From the NCBI GenBank assembly GCA_947489925.1, contig CANLFK010000081.1:1-9470 (forward strand): a stretch of DNA of 9,470 nt, in the 5' to 3' direction. Source of the DNA: Candidatus Caenarcanales bacterium. GTDB lineage: Bacteria > Cyanobacteriota > Vampirovibrionia > Caenarcaniphilales > Caenarcanaceae. Position 1 is the stretch's first letter, and the number at the start of each line of letters is the position of its first letter. Made by a program: the position numbers and the translations under genes. This document shows positions 1 to 3,806 of this stretch, one piece after another. Below the pieces are notes generated by a model. The model worked only from the letters and a program-made list of their open reading frames with translations. It was not told the DNA's origin and did no database searches.

Positions 1-2
1 AG

Positions 3-101
3 ATTTTCTATAATCGGGAAAGAAAGCATTCAACCTTGAATTATCTGTCCCCTCTTCAATTCGAGGAGCTTTACAATATCTCTAAAAAGTTTGTCTCCTA
101 A
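3..101 (+). CDS. IS3-family transposase (OrfB), C-terminal end only
   Basis: The frame opening at base 3 encodes 32 residues ending in TAA. It contains FYNRERKHSTLNYLSPLQFE, the hallmark C-terminal end of IS3-family OrfB transposases (usual form: YN..R.HSTLGYLSP..FE). This region follows the catalytic DDE integrase core, which would lie to the left of the window. The protein is cut by the window edge, not visibly broken, so I cannot say whether the transposase is intact. The stop codon appears to lie inside the putative right terminal repeat, as is common in this family. Family assignment is strong because the motif is so characteristic; subgroup and activity cannot be judged. Confidence 0.85.
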   Translation: MFYNRERKHSTLNYLSPLQFEELYNISKKFVS

Positions 102-116
102 ATCGGATCAACTTCA
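90..116 (+). repeat. Probable right terminal inverted repeat of the IS3-family element
   Basis: The bases around and just after the transposase stop end in ATCAACTTCA. Read from the outside in, this is TGAAGTTGATCC, which resembles the TGAA-type termini of IS3-family elements. The IS boundary is therefore placed at about base 116. The left repeat and the target duplication lie outside the window, so the end is inferred from position and terminus only. Confidence 0.45.
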
Positions 117-517
117 GTCAGTTTATTATGTGGCAAGCTAACGCTTCAATCCCTAACGCATTGGGTGCTTGCGCACAGGTTTGTTTTTGATCGCTCACTC
201 TCAGCTTCGGTCTCCCAGTCTACCACTCCACTACAGGCCTAATACATTACGGCGGGATTCTCACAAAATCCAGAGGCCTTACATTACGTGGTTTGCCTGT
301 TTTCCCAAGCTTCGGTACGCTCACTGTAGGAGCGCAAGCGCATTCGTTTTATTCCCCTCCCACCACCACAACCGCCCACAGCCAGCCCTCCCCCTAATGT
401 CATAAATTTATCGGCTCTGCAAGCTTGATTTGAAATAATGCCATAAGTACAAACTCTTGTAAAACATCATTAAATGCGAGAAAATGAAGAGTATAAAGAT
501 TAAAAAGAGGTTTACAA
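117..517. other. Gene-free region with a GC-rich, repeat-containing core
   Basis: No convincing protein gene is present: a 78-codon frame at 169-405 is low-complexity and has no ribosome site. Bases 161-400 are about 53% GC by hand count, against about 30% in the hsd genes. Repeats seen: CTAACGC at 138-144 and 153-159; AGGCCT+TACATTACG at 235-251 (with an AA insert) and 274-288; AGCTTCGGT at 203-211 and 308-316; CGCTCACT at 192-199 and 318-325. Complementary pairs: GCTTGCGC (167-174) with GCGCAAGC (332-339); CTACAG (231-236) with CTGTAG (324-329); GGATT (255-259) with AATCC (267-271). It could be a structured RNA, a recombination or replication site, or decayed sequence beside the IS. I recognise no known RNA family. 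Confidence 0.5.
425..461 (+). promoter_or_regulatory. Candidate promoter with an overlapping palindromic operator
   Basis: A weak sigma70-like pair, TTGATT (425-430) and TACAAA (448-453), is separated by 17 bases. The putative -10 lies in a perfect inverted repeat, TACAA-ACTC-TTGTA (448-461), about 56 bases before the SLOG gene start. A repressor bound there would block this promoter. The match to consensus is poor and such short palindromes arise by chance in AT-rich DNA, so this is a suggestion only. A TATAAA at 492-497 lies too close to the ribosome site to be a likely -10 for a leadered transcript. Confidence 0.22.
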
Positions 518-1027
518 ATGGCTCAAATAGTAGGTTTCACTGGTTCAAGGCATGGTTTTAATTCAGCTCAATTTGTTCAAACGGTGGCTAAATCAGTTAG
601 TTTGGCTGGCCATTCGGTGGCTGTTGGTTGTGCTTCTGGTGTGGATGCTTTAGTTCGTCAAGCTTGCCCAAATGCTCAAGTTTTTAAAGTTGCTTCTCCT
701 GGTGCGGGCTTACCTGTTTCAATGTCTATTGCTTTGGCTCGTCGTTCTCAGGCTATGGTTTCGGCTTGCAATGTTTTGGTAGGTTTTGCTTCTGTTAGCT
801 GTCCCAATGGCGTTTCACCCCTAAGGCATTTTTGCGGCGGCGGTTCTGGCACTTGGGCTAGTTTGGTTTACGCCATTTCGCAAGGTAAAAGGGTTTTTGT
901 TTTTCTGGCTCCTAATGTGGTTTTGCCTGCTTGGTCTGGTGGTGCTTGGGTTCAGTCTGTGCCTTCTGGCTTGTGGGCTGGGTCTTTCACTTGGCAACCC
1001 TCGGCTTCTCAGCTTTCTTTGCTTTAA
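518..1027 (+). CDS. SLOG/DprA-like Rossmann-type nucleotide-binding protein
   Basis: A 169-aa protein. GFTGSR near the N-terminus (residues 6-11), GCASGVDALVRQ (37-48), RSQAM..ACNVLVGF (76-90) and GGGSGTWASL followed by a hydrophobic strand (107-130) match the SLOG superfamily (DprA, LOG and relatives). The first Gly-rich loop and GCASGVD are expected to bind a nucleotide or nucleotide-derived ligand. It is far shorter than DprA and lacks that protein's extra domains, so a DprA role in DNA uptake is unlikely. SLOG proteins in mobile and defence loci are thought to sense or process nucleotides; the ligand here is unknown. The ATG at 518 follows AAGAGG at 505-510 with 7-bp spacing. The gene is about 50% GC, rich in T and G and poor in A, with GCT/GTT/TCT codons, unlike its neighbours. 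The C-terminal 35 residues (Trp, Ser and Ala rich) are not recognised. Confidence 0.72.
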   Translation: MAQIVGFTGSRHGFNSAQFVQTVAKSVSLAGHSVAVGCASGVDALVRQACPNAQVFKVASPGAGLPVSMSIALARRSQAMVSACNVLVGFASVSCPNGVSPLRHFCGGGSGTWASLVYAISQGKRVFVFLAPNVVLPAWSGGAWVQSVPSGLWAGSFTWQPSASQLSLL

Positions 1028-1040
1028 ACGGGTCATTCTT

Positions 1041-1057
1041 GCGGGCTTTCATCCCGC
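1041..1057 (+). other. GCGGG/CCCGC stem-loop after the SLOG gene
   Basis: GCGGG (1041-1045) and CCCGC (1053-1057) flank a 7-base loop, 14 bases beyond the SLOG stop. A C-rich stretch and then TTGTTTTT (about 1076-1083) follow. The T run is not adjacent to the stem, so an intrinsic terminator is doubtful; attenuation or mRNA stabilisation are alternatives. Confidence 0.3.
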
Positions 1058-1089
1058 CCCGCCACCCGCCCAGATTGTTTTTAAGTTGT

Positions 1090-1110
1090 GGGCTAGTTCG
1101 TACCTAGCCC
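1090..1110 (+). other. Perfect 7-bp stem-loop upstream of the J-domain gene
   Basis: GGGCTAG (1090-1096) and CTAGCCC (1104-1110) enclose the 7-base loop TTCGTAC, ending 39 bases before the next start codon. The same GGG(A)CTAG...CTAGCCCC core recurs at 1719-1740 before the following gene. It has no T run, so it is more likely a leader RNA structure or protein-binding site than a terminator. Confidence 0.45.
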
Positions 1111-1149
1111 CTTTGTTCCCCATCCATCACGATAAGAAAGGAAACTAAA

Positions 1150-1677
1150 ATGAATAATATCAACTTTTTCTTAGATTGTTCTTCCATTGAGGAAATTAAA
1201 CGTAAATTTAAACAATTGGCTTTAAAGCATCACCCAGACTTAGGCGGCGACCCTGACACCATGAAGGAAATTAACCGCCAATATCAAGAGGCTCTTAAAA
1301 AGGGGGACGGCCAAACATATAAAGGTGATGACGAAAAAGAACACGTTTATAAATACCATGATGAGCTGGAAGAGGAATTGGCCAATAAAATGCTTGAATT
1401 AATCGCCCTTCAAATGCCAGATATTGAAATTTATTTAATTGGTTTATGGCTTTGGATCATTGGAGACAGCAAACCGCACAAAGATAAATTAAAAACTCTC
1501 GGCTGTTGGTGGCATTCTAAGCGGGAATGTTGGTATTTTAAACCAAAGCAAATTAAATCAAGGGCTTCTAAAGGCAGTCTAGAAGATTTGGCCGCTAAAT
1601 ATGGCATTGAAAATATTCACAATTTTAAAAAATACGAAAATCGAAAACCCATTAAAAACGGCTTGGTGAAGGCTTAG
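1150..1677 (+). CDS. J-domain protein with Trp-rich C-terminal segment
   Basis: A 175-aa protein. Residues about 12-50 form the core of a J domain, with helix II (IKRKFKQLALKHHPD) carrying the HPD tripeptide at 28-30 that stimulates DnaK ATPase, then helix III (DTMKEINRQYQEAL). The N-terminal helix I is very short and there is no G/F-rich or zinc region, so this is not a general DnaJ. Residues about 93-132 are strikingly aromatic (GLWLWIIGDSKPHKDKLKTLGCWW...CWYFKP). As I recall, this pattern is typical of J-domain proteins on phages and plasmids; it may be the client-binding part. Such proteins could recruit host DnaK to a replication or partner protein, but that role is inferred. The ATG follows AAGGA at 1138-1142 with 7-bp spacing. 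The gene is about 38% GC and A-rich, unlike the preceding gene. Confidence 0.75.
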   Translation: MNNINFFLDCSSIEEIKRKFKQLALKHHPDLGGDPDTMKEINRQYQEALKKGDGQTYKGDDEKEHVYKYHDELEEELANKMLELIALQMPDIEIYLIGLWLWIIGDSKPHKDKLKTLGCWWHSKRECWYFKPKQIKSRASKGSLEDLAAKYGIENIHNFKKYENRKPIKNGLVKA

Positions 1678-1688
1678 TTTTTTGTCCC

Positions 1689-1708
1689 GAGTATGACATT
1701 AAAAGGCT
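1689..1708 (+). repeat. Intergenic repeat, copy 1
   Basis: GAGTATGACATTAAAAGGCT begins 12 bases after the J-domain gene stop. It matches 18 of 20 bases at 2663-2682, which overlaps the stop of the 132-aa gene. Both copies sit at a gene 3' end and before another gene. The function is unknown; a processing site, promoter part or recombination remnant are possible. Confidence 0.45.
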
Positions 1709-1709
1709 T

Positions 1710-1747
1710 AGGTATTGAGGGACTAGCGCAAACTAGCCCCAATGCCT
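1710..1747 (+). other. Long imperfect stem-loop upstream of the 77-aa gene
   Basis: AGGTATTG (1710-1717) pairs with CAATGCCT (1740-1747), including one G-T pair. GGG (1719-1721) pairs with CCC (1737-1739), and CTAG (1723-1726) with CTAG (1733-1736), around the loop CGCAAA. In all 15 base pairs form, with two single-A bulges on the 5' side. It ends 34 bases before the next start and is not followed by T residues, so it is a leader structure rather than a standard terminator. Its inner half resembles the stem-loop at 1090-1110. Confidence 0.5.
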
Positions 1748-1781
1748 CCAACAACACTTAATCAAATTGGAGACAATAACA

Positions 1782-2015
1782 ATGATAAACCAAGAATACT
1801 ATGATTCCAAAACTGGTAAGCTCAAACCTTCTTATGCTTGGCACAAAGCTAGTTATCAACTTGAACACCCCGAACTAGACCAGCAGGCCAGCTTATATGC
1901 CGCTTTATTTGTTTTACACCCATCAAAAGACCCTTATGAAGCTTATGTTGAAAAAATACAAGAATTAATTAATATACAGCCAATTAAGCTAAAACCCGAA
2001 CTGGAGGCCGCTTAA
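1782..2015 (+). CDS. Small hypothetical protein, 77 aa
   Basis: I do not recognise this protein. The frame opens with TTG at 1767, but the ATG at 1782 is preferred because GGAG at 1769-1772 gives ideal 9-bp spacing, whereas nothing precedes the TTG. The product begins MINQEYYDSKTGKLKPSYAW and is soluble, with no membrane segment. The middle and end (about residues 35-66) could be two amphipathic helices, and the C-terminus is Lys/Glu rich. Its last codons carry GGAGG (2003-2007), the ribosome site for the next gene, whose ATG directly abuts this stop codon, so the two are translationally coupled. The position among small genes after a J-domain gene suggests a phage or plasmid early-region protein. 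Confidence 0.6.
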   Translation: MINQEYYDSKTGKLKPSYAWHKASYQLEHPELDQQASLYAALFVLHPSKDPYEAYVEKIQELINIQPIKLKPELEAA

Positions 2016-2198
2016 ATGCAAGAAGATAATAGACAAGTGGCTTTAAATTATGCCAATAAACTGCTTAAAGAAAAAGGCCTAAAGCTGTATAAACTGGAAG
2101 CCATCACTGATAGCCGTTTTGAGATTAAAGCGGCGAAGTCCAATTTTATAGGAGCTTTGGTTTTAGAAGTCTTTGAGCTGGAAGTTGTGAATAAATAA
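2016..2198 (+). CDS. Small hypothetical protein, 60 aa
   Basis: I do not recognise this protein. Its ATG immediately follows the TAA of the previous gene (TAAATG), with GGAGG at 2003-2007 spaced 8 bases upstream, which supports a real coupled gene. The product has an N-terminal helix-prone part (residues about 5-20, Asn/Lys/Leu rich) and then alternating hydrophobic stretches (KLYKLEAI, RFEIKAA, ALVLEVFELEVV) that look like beta strands. This suggests a small alpha+beta fold. There is no signal peptide or membrane segment. A small DNA-binding or inhibitor protein is possible but not supported by any motif. Confidence 0.55.
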   Translation: MQEDNRQVALNYANKLLKEKGLKLYKLEAITDSRFEIKAAKSNFIGALVLEVFELEVVNK

Positions 2199-2211
2199 TA
2201 AATTAACCGAG

Positions 2212-2236
2212 ATGGGTAACTCGTGAAACTGCCCAT
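2212..2236 (+). other. Stem-loop upstream of the 132-aa gene
   Basis: ATGGG (2212-2216) and CCCAT (2232-2236) flank a 15-base loop, ending 29 bases before the next ATG. A competing pairing is CGAG (2209-2212) with CTCG (2220-2223). It occupies the same place relative to the start as the stem-loops at 1090-1110 and 1710-1747 and loosely resembles the latter (GGG..ACT.G.G.AAACT..CCCA). The stem is short, so the call is weak. Confidence 0.3.
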
Positions 2237-2265
2237 TAAATCACTAAATACGGAGAATAAAAACA

Positions 2266-2664
2266 ATGAAAAATGAAATAATGTATTTTGACCAAATGAA
2301 GGAATCGCCCTTTTTAAGCTGGTTTGACAGTACCGAAGAAGGCCAAACCGTAACCATTAGCCATTATGAAAAAGTTGAAATCGAGCGAACAGACGGGGAC
2401 AAAGAAATTAAATGGGCGGTTTATTTTCAAGAAAAAGAAAAGGCTTTGCTTTTAAATAATACTAATCGAAAAATGCTAGGCCAGCTTTTTAATGGGCAAG
2501 TCGAGCAATCAATAGGCCAGAAAATAACTTTGTATTATCGTGATGATATTGAATTCAAAGGTGAACTCACAAAAGGCTTAAGATTGAGGAAATATAAAAT
2601 AACTCAAACTGCCATTCATAAAGATGAATCCATTAAACCGAGTAGCTTAAACTTTAAGACCTGA
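2266..2664 (+). CDS. Phage/plasmid-type hypothetical protein, 132 aa
   Basis: The central part reads IKWAVYFQEKEKALLLNNTNRKMLGQL (about residues 48-74), then IGQKITLYY (83-91) and GELTKGLRLRKY (99-110). From memory, this pattern (charged-residue/Leu-Asn-Thr-Asn, then a Gly-Lys-Ile-Thr-Leu-Tyr strand, then Gly-Leu-Arg-Arg) occurs in small uncharacterised proteins of phages and plasmids, sometimes near recombination or single-strand-binding genes. The alternation of predicted strands would suit a beta-barrel such as an OB fold, but that is inference. The tail after about residue 115 looks disordered. The start at 2266 follows GGAG at 2252-2255 with 10-bp spacing. The TGA stop lies within the second copy of the intergenic repeat. 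No enzyme motif is visible. Confidence 0.62.
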   Translation: MKNEIMYFDQMKESPFLSWFDSTEEGQTVTISHYEKVEIERTDGDKEIKWAVYFQEKEKALLLNNTNRKMLGQLFNGQVEQSIGQKITLYYRDDIEFKGELTKGLRLRKYKITQTAIHKDESIKPSSLNFKT

Positions 2665-2702
2665 GTATGTCTTTAAAAGGCTCTTCATGGTTAAATTAAA
2701 AG
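2663..2702 (+). repeat. Intergenic repeat, copy 2 (left flank of the PIN cassette)
   Basis: The first 20 bases match 1689-1708 at 18 positions. The later part, TCTTTAAAAGGC...CATGG...AATTAAAAG, is matched at 3671-3702 by TCTTTATAAGGC...CATGG..AATTAAAAG with small indels. The copy also forms part of an inverted repeat, TTTAAGAC (2653-2660) with GTCTTTAAA (2669-2677, one bulge). It covers the whole gap between the 132-aa gene and the PIN gene. Confidence 0.45.
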
Positions 2703-2705
2703 ATT

Positions 2706-3176
2706 ATGAATGAAAAAAAGCTAAAGGTATATTTTGATAATTCAGTTATAGGTGGCTACTTTGATGAGGAATTTCAGGAACCCACCAAATTGCTATTTAA
2801 ATTTTTGGATGAAAATAAAATAATTGGATATTTTTCTTCATTAACAAAGCAAGAGGCCGATGCTTATATAAATAATCCTTTGGCAAGCGAATTTGACAAG
2901 CTCTTTCAGAAACTCACTCAAGTAAATTTAAACGATGAAATTAGAAGATTAGCTGATGAGTATATGCAGCAAGGAGTTTTAACCAAAAAATCAATTAACG
3001 ATTGTTTGCATGTAGCAATAGCAACTTTTTATGATTTCGAAATTATTGTAAGTTGGAATTTTAAGCATTTAGTGAATATTGACAAAATCCCTAAATTTAA
3101 CCTGATAAACTTTAAATTAGGGTATAAACAAATACAAATCTGTACCCCTGGAGACATTGTTTATGGAATCAGATAA
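2706..3176 (+). CDS. PIN-domain ribonuclease, VapC-like toxin
   Basis: A 156-aa single-domain protein. VYFDNSVIGGYFD (residues 8-20) holds the first PIN-domain acidic residue, D11. LTKQEADAY (46-54) supplies E50, and SINDCLHVAIA (96-106) supplies D99. IIVSWNFKHLVN (113-124) takes the place of the last acidic motif, with Asn118 where VapC usually has Asp. SWNFKH is, as I recall, the normal form in this PIN subfamily. These residues would coordinate Mg2+ or Mn2+ for cleavage of RNA; many relatives are toxins of type II toxin-antitoxin pairs. The target is unknown. The ATG at 2706 has no Shine-Dalgarno, unlike most neighbours. The gene overlaps the 58-aa gene by 14 bases, so they are co-expressed. 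A non-toxin RNA-processing role is the alternative. Confidence 0.78.
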   Translation: MNEKKLKVYFDNSVIGGYFDEEFQEPTKLLFKFLDENKIIGYFSSLTKQEADAYINNPLASEFDKLFQKLTQVNLNDEIRRLADEYMQQGVLTKKSINDCLHVAIATFYDFEIIVSWNFKHLVNIDKIPKFNLINFKLGYKQIQICTPGDIVYGIR

Positions 3177-3339
3177 AAAGCCTCAAAGAGGAATTGTTAA
3201 AAGAATGATTGAACTAAAAGAAGAGTTAGCCGAGCAAACTTTTTTGAGAGAATATGAGTATTTGAAAAGGGAAAATCCACAGCATTATCAGGAACTGTAT
3301 GATGAAATAGTGGGTAAGAAAAAACAATTTGTTTCATAA
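3163..3339 (+). CDS. Small basic protein, 58 aa, candidate antitoxin to the PIN protein
   Basis: The ATG at 3163 is chosen over an in-frame TTG at 3157 because GGAG at 3150-3153 is spaced 9 bases from it. The gene starts inside the PIN gene (14-bp overlap), which is typical of toxin-antitoxin pairs. The product is highly charged and almost entirely helix-prone, with GIVKRMIELKEELAEQTFL (residues 10-28), REYEYLKRENPQHYQELYDEI (29-49) and a basic tail. It has no recognisable DNA-binding fold such as AbrB, ribbon-helix-helix or helix-turn-helix. Being small, charged, helical and coupled to a PIN gene, it is the best antitoxin candidate. Most VapB antitoxins lie upstream of the toxin, and this order is reversed. 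Confidence 0.55.
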   Translation: MESDKKPQRGIVKRMIELKEELAEQTFLREYEYLKRENPQHYQELYDEIVGKKKQFVS

Positions 3340-3400
3340 AAATTTTTTGTTGAGTAGATTATCAACTTTGAATTATAAGAGGCTTGAGGAGAATCAAACT

Positions 3401-3634
3401 ATGAAAAATTATGATTCAGATAGCCCAATCGTTGAAGAGGTCAGAGAGGCTCGGAGAGCTTTGTGGGCTGAATATGATAATGACATTGATAAAGTTTTTG
3501 ATGCTGTTCAAAAGGCTCAGGAAGAAGCAAGGTCTCAAGGTGTAAAATTTGCTGACTTAAAACCTTGTTTGCCTCCAGACTTCCATGAGCGTTTAGCACA
3601 ACTGAAAGCTGAAAGAACTCGTCCTGCCGCTTAG
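3401..3634 (+). CDS. Antitoxin-like small protein, 77 aa
   Basis: The ATG at 3401 follows GAGGAG (3386-3391) with 9-bp spacing; in-frame upstream TTG codons have no such site. The product has PIVEEVREARRALWAEYDND (about residues 9-28) followed by a helix with IDKVFDAVQKAQEEA. From memory this resembles a very common family of small proteins (IVEEVR.IR...A..FNYD...I) found singly or beside toxin genes in many bacteria and often proposed as antitoxins. It could be a second antitoxin for the PIN protein, or an orphan whose toxin has been lost. It is richer in GC and in CGG, CGT and GCC codons than the hsd genes, which hints at a separate origin. It lies 61 bases after the 58-aa gene, and that gap contains a stem-loop, GTTGA (3349-3353) with TCAAC (3362-3366). 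Confidence 0.55.
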   Translation: MKNYDSDSPIVEEVREARRALWAEYDNDIDKVFDAVQKAQEEARSQGVKFADLKPCLPPDFHERLAQLKAERTRPAA

Positions 3635-3665
3635 TTTGAGCTTGAGAAAGTATAAACTTAATTAA

Positions 3666-3702
3666 AATACTCTTTATAAGGCGCAAGCCATGGAATTAAA
3701 AG
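3666..3702 (+). repeat. Intergenic repeat, copy 3 (right flank of the PIN cassette)
   Basis: The block TCTTTATAAGGC (3671-3682), then CATGG (3689-3693) and AATTAAAAG (3694-3702), matches the same three blocks in order at 2670-2702. Spacing differs by two or three bases. Together the copies bracket the PIN and small-gene cassette, about 1 kb apart. It also includes one arm of AGTAT (3648-3652) with ATACT (3667-3671). Short AT-rich blocks can match by chance, so homology is likely but unproven. Confidence 0.4.
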
Positions 3703-3769
3703 TAAAACACATAATATAAAAAACTCTCCTCTTCCCCAGTCGCTAGGTTTTATGATTTATGTTTAAATT

Positions 3770-3802
3770 AGCTTTAGTAAAATAATAAACAGCTTTAATT
3801 AA
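3770..3802 (+). promoter_or_regulatory. Direct repeat upstream of hsdR, candidate operator
   Basis: AGCTTTAGTAA (3770-3780) and AGCTTTAATTAA (3791-3802) start exactly 21 bases apart, about two helical turns, directly before the hsdR ATG at 3807. That spacing suits two protein copies on one DNA face. A TATGAT at 3751-3756 and a TAAAAT at 3778-3783 are possible -10 elements, but neither has a convincing -35. There is no Shine-Dalgarno before hsdR, so a short or leaderless transcript is possible. Confidence 0.25.
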
Positions 3803-3806
3803 CTGC

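Noticed and set aside
138..159. CTAACGC pair as an integron attC site
   Set aside because: The two copies are in direct orientation and no matching inverted GTTAGGC-type core follows, so an attC hairpin cannot be built; no integrase is present.
169..405. A 78-codon open frame in the GC-rich upstream region
   Set aside because: No ribosome site, low-complexity His/Pro/Arg/Ser composition and no family resemblance; it spans the repeats and is best explained as chance.
1041..1110. Rho-independent terminator after the SLOG gene
   Set aside because: Neither stem-loop (1041-1057, 1090-1110) is followed directly by a T run, so termination is not supported; they are listed as structures only.
2687..2713. 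Tiny frames after the repeat's CATGG: MVKLKDYE (2687-2713) and MELKVKHII (3690-3719)
   Set aside because: Eight and nine codons, no ribosome site, and no further similarity. They could be remnants of one lost gene start, but cannot be supported as genes.
3295..3339. The C-terminus of the 58-aa protein (ELYDEIVGKKKQFVS) looks like the transposase end (ELYNISKKFVS)
   Set aside because: The DNA does not align without gaps and the rest of the proteins are unrelated; taken as coincidence.
30..3376. TCAACCTTGAATTAT in the transposase end (30-44) closely matches TCAACTTTGAATTAT at 3362-3376
   Set aside because: A 14 of 15 match of this length is expected by chance in AT-rich DNA of this size, and the surrounding bases do not continue the similarity.
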